From Neobacillus niacini (GTDB lineage: Bacteria > Bacillota > Bacilli > Bacillales > Cytobacillaceae), in the NCBI RefSeq assembly GCF_019749295.1, contig NZ_JACWFG010000001.1, forward strand, positions 208,604 through 272,603: a stretch of DNA of 64,000 nt. The letters are read 5' to 3'. Position 1 is the first letter of the stretch. Every line of letters starts with the position of its first letter. The notes under the pieces were generated by a model. It made no database searches. It worked only from the letters and a program-made list of their open reading frames with translations, and had not been told where the DNA came from. Below are positions 17,232 to 26,366 of this stretch, one piece after another. The position numbers were made by a program, and so were the translations under genes.

Positions 17232-18221
17232 TTAAAAAATTCCGTCCTGACCCATTTTCTTAGCCAATTTATTGGCTCCTAAAACGAGGACTACCCCTAC
17301 AATCCCTTTAAATAAACCTACTGCGGTACTATAACTATAGGCACCTTGAGTTATTCCGACAAAGTAAACATACGTGTCAAAAACATCTGCGACACTACGA
17401 TTGAGGGAGTTACTCATTAGGAAAATTTGCTGGAATCCTGTATCAAGAAAGTTTCCTAAACGCAGGATTAATAAAACCACAATCGTGCTTCTAACAGCTG
17501 GAAGTGTTACGTGCCACATACGTCTCATTCTTCCGGCACCGTCTACAATTGCTGCTTCATATTGCTCTTTATCGACAGAGGCTAGTGCTGCTAAGAATAT
17601 GACAGTTCCCCAGCCTGATTCTTTCCAAATGATTTGTCCCATGATAAGCGGACGGAACCACTCCGGTGCGGAAAGGAAGTTAATTTCTTTCCCGTAGATA
17701 AGGGAGACGATCTCGTTGACTACACCGCCGCTGGTGGTAAAAAAGATATACGTAATACTAGCGATAATAACCCAAGACATGAAATGCGGCACATAAATAA
17801 AGGTTTGGACCACGCTTTTATACGCTTGAAGTCTTAACTCATTTAATAGAAGAGCTAAAATAATTGGTGCCGGGAAAAAGAATATTAAATCCAGACAAGC
17901 AAGTATAAACGTATTTTCTAGTAATCTAAAAAAGTCCGGGTTCTTGAAGAAATCTATAAAGTTCTCAAAACCTACCCATTTACTACCGAATATGCCTAAA
18001 AATGGAGAGTAATCTTGAAAGGCAATGACGATCCCCCACATTGGAAGATATTTAAAAATAATAAAATAAGCTAACCCTGGAATTAATAACAGGTAGAGCC
18101 ATTTATCTCTTTTCAAGCGCTGAAATTTGGTGATTTCGGATTTTATTTCCGTATTTGCATTTTTTGCTGCATTATACCCTGGATTGACAGTGTCCACACT
18201 TTGTACTTTGAGGCTGTCCAT
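17232..18221 (-). CDS. yteP: Sugar ABC transporter permease, YteP/LplB type
   Basis: A 329-residue permease of the LplB/YteP group. A basic cytoplasmic leader (RLKRDKW) is followed by the first helix and the family block FKYLPMWGIVIAFQDYSPF. The EAA loop EAAIVDGAGRMRRM is near residue 218. It forms the channel with YtcP for the YtcQ lipoprotein. The 83-bp gap from ytcQ contains a strong hairpin, so permease expression is probably below that of the receptor. No cognate ATPase gene lies nearby. Confidence 0.88.
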   Translation of the reverse strand: MDSLKVQSVDTVNPGYNAAKNANTEIKSEITKFQRLKRDKWLYLLLIPGLAYFIIFKYLPMWGIVIAFQDYSPFLGIFGSKWVGFENFIDFFKNPDFFRLLENTFILACLDLIFFFPAPIILALLLNELRLQAYKSVVQTFIYVPHFMSWVIIASITYIFFTTSGGVVNEIVSLIYGKEINFLSAPEWFRPLIMGQIIWKESGWGTVIFLAALASVDKEQYEAAIVDGAGRMRRMWHVTLPAVRSTIVVLLILRLGNFLDTGFQQIFLMSNSLNRSVADVFDTYVYFVGITQGAYSYSTAVGLFKGIVGVVLVLGANKLAKKMGQDGIF

Positions 18222-18261
18222 ACATTCACTCCTTTCACATTACTTTACTAGGATTTTTTCT

Positions 18262-18293
18262 AAAACAGGCAGTGTTCTTACACTGCCTGTTTT
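18262..18293 (-). terminator. Intercistronic hairpin ytcQ-yteP
   Basis: Perfect 14-bp inverted repeat AAAACAGGCAGTGT / ACACTGCCTGTTTT with a 4-base loop. This is one of the strongest stems in the window. Placed between receptor and permease genes, it likely causes partial termination or protects the ytcQ mRNA 3' end. Confidence 0.7.
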
Positions 18294-18304
18294 AGACCCA
18301 GCTA

Positions 18305-19834
18305 TTATTTTTTATTTTTTTTGTATAAGTCATTGATTTCTTTGATATAATCGTCTCCGCCAGTGCTGCGCCATAATTTGATCGCATCTTTAAAGCCTGC
18401 TTCGTCAATTTGTCCAACAATAAACTTCGTACGCGCATCGTTGATAATATTGTCTAACTGCTGCCCTTTTTGAGCGTAAACTTCAGAAAGGAATGATTCT
18501 GCTGGATTTGGAACAACAATTTTTTCATTTTCTTTCAGGATAACCTGCTCTTTTTCTCTTACAGGTGTCATTTCTGGTTTAATGAATCGGTCCTCAGGGA
18601 TGCCCATATGGAATTGGTTCAAATCAGTAAACTCATTGATAAGTGCTTGATCATTGTTTGTAAGAAGCACTAATTTACCATCCTGAACTTCATAATGGCG
18701 GCCTTCGATACCGTTGTAAGCTAGTTTTTGTGACTCTTCTTCATTCACTTTGTCTAAGAAAGTAAGTACTTGCTTTAGTTCTTCTTCTGTTTTTACACTT
18801 GATTTAGGGATAGCAAGTAAGCCTGAATATCCTGCTGTCGGCAGAGAACGAAGACCCTTTGGCCCTTCAACCGCACCCAAGATGTCAATCGGCTCAGTTA
18901 ATTCAGGATTAGACTTTTTAAAATCTTCATCTGCCCGGCGTCCACGATCAAGAACGTCTACAATCACGCCTGCTTGGCTATTCATCAATGGATCTCCCCA
19001 TTTTTGCGGATCCATAACGGCAAAGTCTTCATTGATTAGTTTTTCATCATACAGTTTCTTGAAGAATTTTAATGCGTTCATATATTCGTCGCTCATGAAG
19101 TCAGGCTCAAGCTTGCCATTCTTTTCACCCCATTTATTTGGAGCACCGAACCAAATTTGCATAATATCCCATGGACCATTATATTTTGAAACAACCATTC
19201 CATATGTGTCATCCTTGCCATTACCATCTGGATCATCATGTGTGAATGCCTTTAATACATTATAGAAATCATCAATGGTTTTTGGTGTTTCTAACCCTAC
19301 ATTATTTAGCCAATCGCTGCGGAATGTTACCCCTAATCTTCCAAGTGGGCGGGCACGATAAATACCGTACGTTTTTCCATCAATTGCACTATTTTGCAGT
19401 GTGATTTCATTCGCTTTACTTAAATTCGGGTAATCCTTTAAATATGGTCCCAGGTCCCAGAATGCACCATCACGAACAGCACTTACGAAACTAGGAATCT
19501 TAGAAGGAATCATCATGACATCTGGAAGGTCACCAGATGCTAATGTAATATTCAACTTATCTTGATACGCACTGTCTAGTACCCAATTCATAGTAATGTT
19601 CGTATTTGTAAACTTTTCTAATTCCTTTAATACGGGGCTGTCATCAGATGGTGGATCTGGAGTATATGCCGTTGTCATAATTCTAATCTCATTTTTTGAG
19701 TCTTTTCCATCTTTACTCTTACTGCTAGAAGTTTCGGAATCACTGCATGCAGCTAATGAAAATAGTAAAGCGGCAGAAATAGCAGGAATGGCAACTTTTT
19801 TACCAAATAACCTTTTCTTCATTCTTTTTTTCAT
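18305..19834 (-). CDS. ytcQ: Sugar-binding lipoprotein, YtcQ/LplA type
   Basis: A 509-residue solute-binding lipoprotein, near the length of B. subtilis YtcQ. The long basic leader (MKKRMKKRLFGKK) and hydrophobic core end in the lipobox LAAC with the lipidated cysteine at residue 30. The first ATG is favoured because GGGGG lies eight bases upstream of it. The SSSKSKDGKDSKN linker precedes the ligand-binding body. It is the first gene of an importer distinct from YesOPQ, so the locus has two uptake routes. A cre-like sequence is found about 100 bp upstream. Confidence 0.9.
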   Translation of the reverse strand: MKKRMKKRLFGKKVAIPAISAALLFSLAACSDSETSSSKSKDGKDSKNEIRIMTTAYTPDPPSDDSPVLKELEKFTNTNITMNWVLDSAYQDKLNITLASGDLPDVMMIPSKIPSFVSAVRDGAFWDLGPYLKDYPNLSKANEITLQNSAIDGKTYGIYRARPLGRLGVTFRSDWLNNVGLETPKTIDDFYNVLKAFTHDDPDGNGKDDTYGMVVSKYNGPWDIMQIWFGAPNKWGEKNGKLEPDFMSDEYMNALKFFKKLYDEKLINEDFAVMDPQKWGDPLMNSQAGVIVDVLDRGRRADEDFKKSNPELTEPIDILGAVEGPKGLRSLPTAGYSGLLAIPKSSVKTEEELKQVLTFLDKVNEEESQKLAYNGIEGRHYEVQDGKLVLLTNNDQALINEFTDLNQFHMGIPEDRFIKPEMTPVREKEQVILKENEKIVVPNPAESFLSEVYAQKGQQLDNIINDARTKFIVGQIDEAGFKDAIKLWRSTGGDDYIKEINDLYKKNKK

Positions 19835-19931
19835 TTTTTTTACCCCCAGTATTATGTTTATACAGTTTTACTTCTTGGTTCAGCTCATTCCTTATTCGGT
19901 TATGAGTTACTGAATAACTTTCTAACCAAAA

Positions 19932-19948
19932 TGTAAACCGCTTTCACA
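19932..19948 (-). promoter_or_regulatory. cre-like site before ytcQ
   Basis: Plus-strand TGTAAACCGCTTTCACA; on the minus strand it contains TGAAAGCG and TTTACA with one extra base between the half sites compared with a standard 14-bp cre. It lies about 98-114 bp upstream of the ytcQ start. Confidence 0.4.
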
Positions 19949-19980
19949 TTTCTGACAATTACATTTTTTTGTACCTTAGA

Positions 19981-20001
19981 AAACCTTGATTTCATCAAGT
20001 T
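19981..20001 (-). terminator. Terminator after yetA
   Basis: Short stem around CTTGAT / ATCAAG with a TTC loop, then TTTTC on the minus strand, just after the yetA stop. Separates yetA from the ytcQ promoter region. Confidence 0.5.
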
Positions 20002-20012
20002 CCTATCCTATT

Positions 20013-22595
20013 TCAACACTTTATTGTCGAATTAATACTTTCTTGAACGTCCTGATTTAACAGGTACTCACCGATTAATTCCAATGAAACAATAGTGTTC
20101 AGACACCATTGTGAGGTTGTATTGGTTGTAATGCTTGGAATTTCGGTTATTTCCCTCCACGTGCTAACTTCCTCCACTTTAATTGGCAGCACCATTTGAC
20201 TTATTTCCTCATTTAGCAATAAACTCCACGCTTTTTCAGCAAGCTTTGCATCTTTTTTCTTAGCTGCAGCATATGCTGCCATTCCAGAAGCAAGCATCGG
20301 CAGACTAAATAATTTATCATGCAAAATACCATTACTCCTGTTCAACTTTTCTTCATTGCTAAGAACATAAAATTCACCGAAGTCAGCGAGCATGTCTCCC
20401 CATTCTTCATCTTCAAGAATCTCTGCGATTTCCATCCACGCCTGAGGTCCGCCAAATGCAACCACCATATGATATCCGCCTGCATTTCCATCTCCCATAT
20501 GATGCAACGTACTTGTTTCTGGATCATACCCAAATGTCGGACCGGATAATAATCGGAATGGAAGCTTTTTTAATGTTTCAATTCCAGAAACGATTTTGTC
20601 TTTATACTCGCCATTTTCTGTTCGTTCCCACTCTGAGAGCCAATTCGAACAAAAGGCTGCCCAATCTGGACCCACTCTTGCATGACTTTTAAATTGCTCC
20701 GTTTTATAAAACTCTCTCATAGGATCCAAGTTCAATAAAGCCTTATCCGCATCTCTTACTTCCGTTAATAAATCTCTTGTTCTTTCATCCGTCGTTAAAA
20801 AGTAGTAAAATTTATGAAGTCCTGCCATACTAACTCTTGCTTCCTTACAGCCGCAGCCCCAATGGCTGACATTATGCCTAGACCCTAATCCTCTATATTC
20901 ACCAAAATGATAGCAATCCACTTCACTTGTATGTCTGGTCATCGCCTCGGCCATGGTGAATACATCTTCTCTGCCTGAGCGCAGGAACGTGTACCACAGC
21001 CAAATATTCGGAACAAGCTCTGTATTTTGCCATGCAAATCCACCTAAATCATATCTCCATTGATGACGAACTGGGTCGTATGTATGCATGACATCACCAT
21101 AATTCCAAAAACCATACCATCTGCGCTGATTGATTTCTTTTTTATAAAAATTAAATGCTTCATCCAGTTGGTCCTCGATTGTTGCTTTCATCGTTGTACT
21201 TCGATCCGGCAAACTCCAAACTCCTAAAGATTTCGTGCCGTAATAATACTCTGGTTCACATACTAACAATAATGGTGCCTGGCACTCATCACTTTTGCTT
21301 ACTAACATTTGATTTGTCGGTGTTTCGGTATAAAAGTGGAAAAACAGTTCACTGGTGTTTGCAATCCCCGCGGGGTCTGCTCTCAATTCATCAAATCCTT
21401 CATAGGCAGAAACCACATGTGTTTCTTTGTTGTAATGGCGTAAATCCATTGCTTCTGCATCCGGTGACCAGAACCAAACTTTGAGTACTGCACTATCTTG
21501 ACTTAAATCGTTAACCTCCAATGATGAAGGAAACTTCTGCCAAAAGTTCTTTAAACCAATCGCAACACCACTGTCTCTACCGCCCACATACATTAATCCT
21601 TTTGCTCTCTTGCCATGCGTCGACTCTACCCAGGAGTGCTCTTCATTTGTTCGTTTAACAATTCGATAATGGTCAGAAGAATCCTGAGAGATTTTGAAAT
21701 CATTCCAGATCGCATTTTGTTCAGCATGCTCTAGGATGGCAGCATGTTCTTCGGTAAGAGTGACCACTTCTCCGTTAATCTGTTTTTCATATAATCCGCC
21801 CGCATTTCGGTGCCTTCTTGTCAGTAATAACTGTGCCGGCTCAGAATAAATCCCAGAATCCCCTGTAAATCGCACATTCCGATTGTATGGTTTCCCCGAT
21901 AATGGCACACTTAGTTCAAGTCCTACGCCTTTAATAAAGTCCTCATTGGGATTTCCATCATAAAAGAGTGTATGAACTGCACGAATAGATGAAGTATCAC
22001 GGTAAAAATAAAGCCGTAAAACAAACGGCAGCAATGGCTCTTTTCCAAAAACGTTTTGATGATTTCCTTCAATTTTAATTACACTTCTTAATGGTCCTTT
22101 TTGTTCAATCGTTACACTCTTAATCTCACTTTGCAGTGGTTCTTCCCTGGTAACTTTTATTCCATTCTCTTTACGGCGTGACTCTCTTAATGCTATTAAT
22201 CTGCCATTTTCACTGATTGTTTTTGTCCCTATTCTTACGTTTTTGATAATCGTGCTGCCTTGTTTGTTTATGGTTACGCTAATTTCACCAGTATCAATTT
22301 CAATGGTTGTATCTGTTTCGTCAGCCATAAGCGTGCTGCTGCTATCCTGCTTCTCATTATTGATACTAAGTTTATAGCTATCACTTTTTCCTTCCAAAAC
22401 CGCGGCATGTCCAGTCCACTTAACACTTCCATCTGGCCAATAGGCCATTGGCCAGTTTTGGATGGCAATATCTATCCCGCTGCTATCCTGTAGAGTTAGC
22501 AGGTGATTTCGATCAAGTTCTCCTTTTTTCCATGGAACGCCCCATGAAACCCCTGCTTTTTCAAATGGCTTTTTGTTTAACCATTTTAATTTCAT
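20013..22595 (-). CDS. yetA: YetA-type exo-rhamnogalacturonan lyase (PL26-like)
   Basis: An 860-residue cytoplasmic protein without signal peptide, nearly the length of B. subtilis YetA (857). It opens with MKLKWLNKKPFEKAGVSWGVPW and has an N-terminal beta-rich part (to ~residue 450). The C-terminal part (~480-830) contains WYGFWNYGDVMHTYD and HVSHWGCGCKEARVSMAGLH, consistent with the alpha/alpha-toroid of the PcRGLX/YetA family. Fungal relatives (PL26) remove unsaturated rhamnosyl-galacturonic acid units exolytically from RG-I. It lies 11 bp downstream of the oligogalacturonate lyase gene, so the two are co-transcribed. Family assignment is confident; activity is inferred. Confidence 0.88.
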   Translation of the reverse strand: MKLKWLNKKPFEKAGVSWGVPWKKGELDRNHLLTLQDSSGIDIAIQNWPMAYWPDGSVKWTGHAAVLEGKSDSYKLSINNEKQDSSSTLMADETDTTIEIDTGEISVTINKQGSTIIKNVRIGTKTISENGRLIALRESRRKENGIKVTREEPLQSEIKSVTIEQKGPLRSVIKIEGNHQNVFGKEPLLPFVLRLYFYRDTSSIRAVHTLFYDGNPNEDFIKGVGLELSVPLSGKPYNRNVRFTGDSGIYSEPAQLLLTRRHRNAGGLYEKQINGEVVTLTEEHAAILEHAEQNAIWNDFKISQDSSDHYRIVKRTNEEHSWVESTHGKRAKGLMYVGGRDSGVAIGLKNFWQKFPSSLEVNDLSQDSAVLKVWFWSPDAEAMDLRHYNKETHVVSAYEGFDELRADPAGIANTSELFFHFYTETPTNQMLVSKSDECQAPLLLVCEPEYYYGTKSLGVWSLPDRSTTMKATIEDQLDEAFNFYKKEINQRRWYGFWNYGDVMHTYDPVRHQWRYDLGGFAWQNTELVPNIWLWYTFLRSGREDVFTMAEAMTRHTSEVDCYHFGEYRGLGSRHNVSHWGCGCKEARVSMAGLHKFYYFLTTDERTRDLLTEVRDADKALLNLDPMREFYKTEQFKSHARVGPDWAAFCSNWLSEWERTENGEYKDKIVSGIETLKKLPFRLLSGPTFGYDPETSTLHHMGDGNAGGYHMVVAFGGPQAWMEIAEILEDEEWGDMLADFGEFYVLSNEEKLNRSNGILHDKLFSLPMLASGMAAYAAAKKKDAKLAEKAWSLLLNEEISQMVLPIKVEEVSTWREITEIPSITTNTTSQWCLNTIVSLELIGEYLLNQDVQESINSTIKC

Positions 22596-22606
22596 ATCTT
22601 ATCCTC

Positions 22607-23803
22607 CTATTCTTTCACTAATTTTCCATCTATTAGTTGTGGCAGGCTTTCAAATTCAGGTACATCGACTAGGTATATATTTCCATATCCATTACGGTCA
22701 GAGGTGAACAACACTTGATTTCCATCATGGCTCAAACGTGGATGAACATGGAGCTGTTGTACTTGGAAGCTTCCTCGGTGCTTACATAAAATCCGCGGTC
22801 CATCCATTCCATCGCTTGTTTTCTTCCACAAGAAAATACAATCCTGATACTTCTCACCATGGTAGGCGCTAGACTGCTGTCCGTCCCCCACAATTAACTC
22901 TGAATCATTCGAGTGAATGTGCATATTTTGATAGGGGAATTCAAACTCCTGCGTCTCCGAATTATCAAATTTTGTGTAACCGAGGAATTTACCGTCTTTC
23001 CGATCTAGTGATTCAGTAAATCCGTGATAGCCAATATGAAGACCATCACTATGCCAATATTCGTGACCGGCAAACTGGTTTGGTTCTCCTTCTCGTATCT
23101 TCCAAACCTCCCCAGTGTCAATATTCATTGCCCAAATTCGGTGATCCACCTTTTCCCACGGACCTTCATGGCAGAATGTAATCAGATGAGACTGGGTTGG
23201 TGAAGCATTCACATGCCCAATCCAGCGTTTTTCTTCATGAATCACTTTTGTCTCCCCGGTCTCAAAGGTTAGCAGACAAATCTGGCAATGCGGCCGTGCT
23301 GCTTCCGTTTCCTCAAAGCCGACATATCCACCCGAAAGATTACTTTGAATGGTTTTAGATAAATCTTCTGAAAGACCAAAGCATAAATGATTGCCATCTG
23401 CCGTACAACTAAGATTGCTAAAGTTATAACCTTCTGGCAAATCGAAGATACTACTTTCTTCATATGTATCTAGATTAATAGCTGTAATACTATTTGCTAA
23501 TGTAAAGTAAGCTTCGTTTTTAGCGGGATTGATATAGGTTCCTTGAATTCCCTTAGGCATTTTTTGGTCAAAATCTGTTAGTTGTATTAATTCGCCATTT
23601 GTTAAATCCAAGCTATAGAGATTTGAAGCATTGTCCCGATCTGAACAGATTAATAATTTGGTTCCATTGTCATACCAGCCATCATTTGTAAAATATAAAT
23701 GAAAGCTATGTGCGAAGTAATCGGTTAATTGTGTAATCCTTGCACCCGAAATTGGATCAGTAAATTCACTAAGTTCAGCTGGCCATTTTTTCCCTTTTCC
23801 CAT
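22607..23803 (-). CDS. ogl: Oligogalacturonate lyase (PL22)
   Basis: A 398-residue cytoplasmic beta-propeller protein. Propeller-blade repeats are visible (for example LLICSDRDNASNLYSLDLTNGELIQLTDF and VLFTSDRNGYGNIYLVDV). The His-rich segments WIGHVNASPTQSH, GHEYWHSDGLHIGYHG and HVHPRLSHDG fit the metal site of PL22 enzymes. These degrade short homogalacturonan oligomers to 5-keto-4-deoxyuronate inside the cell. It is the upstream partner of yetA. This extends the locus from RG-I to homogalacturonan fragments. No downstream kduI/kduD-type genes are in the window. Confidence 0.88.
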   Translation of the reverse strand: MGKGKKWPAELSEFTDPISGARITQLTDYFAHSFHLYFTNDGWYDNGTKLLICSDRDNASNLYSLDLTNGELIQLTDFDQKMPKGIQGTYINPAKNEAYFTLANSITAINLDTYEESSIFDLPEGYNFSNLSCTADGNHLCFGLSEDLSKTIQSNLSGGYVGFEETEAARPHCQICLLTFETGETKVIHEEKRWIGHVNASPTQSHLITFCHEGPWEKVDHRIWAMNIDTGEVWKIREGEPNQFAGHEYWHSDGLHIGYHGFTESLDRKDGKFLGYTKFDNSETQEFEFPYQNMHIHSNDSELIVGDGQQSSAYHGEKYQDCIFLWKKTSDGMDGPRILCKHRGSFQVQQLHVHPRLSHDGNQVLFTSDRNGYGNIYLVDVPEFESLPQLIDGKLVKE

Positions 23804-23925
23804 CTACTACTCCTCATTTCTTTTTGATAATTATTAATATCTATTACCTACCTTAAATTCGTTTTTTATTTCCATCAATAATACATTTTTGCTTACAGCC
23901 TTTATCAACAATTGACTTATTCTAT

Positions 23926-23962
23926 AAAAAAAGACCATCACCTAAACCTACAGATGATGGCC
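23926..23962 (-). terminator. Terminator after rhaM
   Basis: An 11-bp stem with two G.U pairs (23933-23943 with 23952-23962), followed on the minus strand by seven T. Ends the yesX-acetylesterase-yesZ-rhaM operon. Confidence 0.75.
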
Positions 23963-24000
23963 ATTATTCACGTCTAGTTCATAGATTTTTGTACCGTTTC

Positions 24001-24315
24001 CTACTCTAAATAAAATACTTGCTTTAATTCTGTTGAAACGGGGCTGTTATCCTCATTTGTTTCCATGATATCCTTCATATAGGCCCACCATTTCTGACAA
24101 ATTTCTGTCTGCGACATGGCATTCCACTTTTCTTCACTCTCAATCTCTACATAGGCAAATAAATTATTTGTCTTAGAATCTAGGAAAATCGAATAATGAT
24201 AAGCCCCATGGTTCTTTAATTCAACTTCCATTTCCGGCCATAATTCATCATGGCGTTTTTTATATTCTTCATGACAGCCTTCAAACACTTTCATTACAGA
24301 TGCCTTTCGAATCAT
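24001..24315 (-). CDS. rhaM: L-rhamnose mutarotase
   Basis: A 104-residue protein of the RhaM/YiiL family, full length for the family. It interconverts alpha and beta anomers of L-rhamnose. The conserved active-site positions Tyr18 and His22 ([12 protein letters not shown]) and the tryptophan pair at residues 76-77 (KWWAYM) are present. It is the last gene of an operon with yesZ, an acetylesterase and yesX, 22 bp after yesZ. The rhamnose would come from unsaturated RG disaccharides split by the GH105 enzymes. Rhamnose isomerase and kinase genes are not in the window. Confidence 0.93.
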   Translation of the reverse strand: MIRKASVMKVFEGCHEEYKKRHDELWPEMEVELKNHGAYHYSIFLDSKTNNLFAYVEIESEEKWNAMSQTEICQKWWAYMKDIMETNEDNSPVSTELKQVFYLE

Positions 24316-24337
24316 AACTTTTTCCTCCTATTAACCC

Positions 24338-26329
24338 TTACATTTGTTTGAATTGAATCATTCTATATTCAAATTTACCAATCTCGAGCTTGCCTGCTTC
24401 AATAACAGTATTAGTCTGTAGATCTACTCCTTGTTGTGGAAGAGTAACACTTCCGCCATTTCCGTCCATATTGATGACAAACCAAACTGTAAAGCCATCT
24501 CCCTGCCTTGGTGCAACAATCGTCCCTTGTGTTACATCACTTCTCAACGTAACATTGGCTTCCTCGGAATAGTGATTTACCAGTTTTTGCAGCAGCAAAT
24601 CACCGCTTTCACCAATTGGCATAGACCCAAGCATTACAATTTTTCCTTCACCAAGCTTATGCTCAGTTATAAATGATTTCCCTTTAGCAAGACCTTCTTC
24701 GATCACACCTACAGAGGATTCAGAATTTGCCTCAAAGACAGAGCTCCACATACCTAATGGTGCAGAGATATCAAATGCACGTCCTACAGTTCCTGAATCA
24801 TCCATTGGGAATGTATATAGTACTTCTGCACCTGCTGTTTTTTCAAGTTCTCCTAATGCACAGTCGGTATGGACGGTATGATTTTCTGTTCGTCCTCCTG
24901 TTAGAGGACCAACAATCCAAATTCCGCCCTTTTCAACAAATTCCCTCGCCCTTGAAATATATTCTGATGATAAATAGTGAATAAATGGCGTAAATAATAC
25001 CTTATAGCCCTCTAGGTCTGCACCTTCAGGAATCACATCACGATGGATACCCATGTTTAAGATCCGTTTATAAAAATCAGTCACCAAACTGCGATGATTT
25101 AAATTGCGATGAGATTCTGTTTTTAAGAATGCTTTTCCACGATCAGAGTACGTGATGGCCACTTCTGCCTGGCTCGGTGCTGTCGATACAATGATTGGTT
25201 CAATTTCATTTTTCAAATCTGCCACTTCTAGCACATTTTCATAGCCAACAGTTGGTTTCCCCCAAGCACTCAGAACGCTGCCATGCGGCTGTTCGCATCC
25301 GGCACGCTGCTGCCTCCAGAGCCAATAACAAAAAGCTTCCGCTCCTAATGCGTATGCCGCAGCTGCTTCAACTTTTAAATAACCGTTAGGATGCGGTGCT
25401 GCATAGCTTGCCAGCGATGCAGCATAGGATGGACTTGTTTCCATTACCCAGAAACCTCTGTCCTTTTTAAAGTTTCTCCACAAATCACTGTTGATGAGAT
25501 ATGCAGGGAAATTCTCAATGGTTGCATAGGTATCAAACGATGCAAAATCAAGGTTTTTAAAGATTCTTTCGTTATCCACACTGAAAAATACAGAGCTATT
25601 ATGCGTAATAGGTGCACTTGAGTATTTTCTGATGATTTCAGCCTGTCCATCAGAAAACTCTGCAATTTTCTCCATTGAAAACAATTGGTACATGGTATTC
25701 AGCGATGAATTGTGTAAAAATGGTGCTGGTCCTGGCTGTGGTACCTGCTCAAAGCTATGATAATATTCGCTCCAAATTTTGGTTCCCCATGCTTCATTTA
25801 GGTTTTCTACTGTTTCGTAGCGCTCCTTTAACCAGCCATGCCATAAATCTTTACAGGTATGACACATACATTCGCTGACATGACATTTAAACTCATTATC
25901 GATTTGCCAGCCAATAACACCAGGTAAACTTCCTACTTCTTTTGCAATATTTTCAGTAATCAATGCTGCTCTTTCCCTGAAATAAGGATGGTTCGTACAG
26001 GCATGCTGTCTTGAACCATGCCCCATCACTTTCCCATCATGATCCACATACATCCGTTCTGGGTGGCCGTGGGAATACCAAATAGGCGGTGTAGGAGTTG
26101 GTGTACACATAACGGTTTCAATACCATTTTCGTAAAGCTTGTTAATAATATTCTTAAAAAAACTCAGATCAAATTTGCCTTCTTCAGGCTCCATCGATGC
26201 CCAAGCAAATTCACCAATTCTGACAACATTGATACCTGTCTTTTTCATTTCTATTATATCTTCTTCTATTACTCTTTCATCCCATAGCTCCGGGTAATAT
26301 GCCGCACCATGATATAATTTTTTGCCCAT
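24338..26329 (-). CDS. yesZ: Beta-galactosidase, GH42, YesZ type
   Basis: A 663-residue cytoplasmic glycosidase, the same length as B. subtilis YesZ. It has a GH42 TIM barrel with the acid/base Glu at residue 146 (WQIDNEFKCH) and the nucleophile Glu near residue 297 (WVMETSPSY). The zinc-site cysteine cluster CHVSECMCHTC follows the acid/base. A trimerisation domain (~395-600) and a small C-terminal beta domain complete the family layout. It should release galactose from short galactan side chains of imported RG-I. The operon order is yesX, acetylesterase, yesZ, rhaM with gaps under 40 bp. Confidence 0.93.
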   Translation of the reverse strand: MGKKLYHGAAYYPELWDERVIEEDIIEMKKTGINVVRIGEFAWASMEPEEGKFDLSFFKNIINKLYENGIETVMCTPTPTPPIWYSHGHPERMYVDHDGKVMGHGSRQHACTNHPYFRERAALITENIAKEVGSLPGVIGWQIDNEFKCHVSECMCHTCKDLWHGWLKERYETVENLNEAWGTKIWSEYYHSFEQVPQPGPAPFLHNSSLNTMYQLFSMEKIAEFSDGQAEIIRKYSSAPITHNSSVFFSVDNERIFKNLDFASFDTYATIENFPAYLINSDLWRNFKKDRGFWVMETSPSYAASLASYAAPHPNGYLKVEAAAAYALGAEAFCYWLWRQQRAGCEQPHGSVLSAWGKPTVGYENVLEVADLKNEIEPIIVSTAPSQAEVAITYSDRGKAFLKTESHRNLNHRSLVTDFYKRILNMGIHRDVIPEGADLEGYKVLFTPFIHYLSSEYISRAREFVEKGGIWIVGPLTGGRTENHTVHTDCALGELEKTAGAEVLYTFPMDDSGTVGRAFDISAPLGMWSSVFEANSESSVGVIEEGLAKGKSFITEHKLGEGKIVMLGSMPIGESGDLLLQKLVNHYSEEANVTLRSDVTQGTIVAPRQGDGFTVWFVINMDGNGGSVTLPQQGVDLQTNTVIEAGKLEIGKFEYRMIQFKQM

Positions 26330-26366
26330 CCTACTTTCACCTCATGTTGTTTGATTTTCTATAAAA

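Noticed and set aside
18750-19265. 171-codon plus-strand frame opposite ytcQ
   Set aside because: Shadow of a clear lipoprotein gene; no ribosome site, no recognisable protein features.
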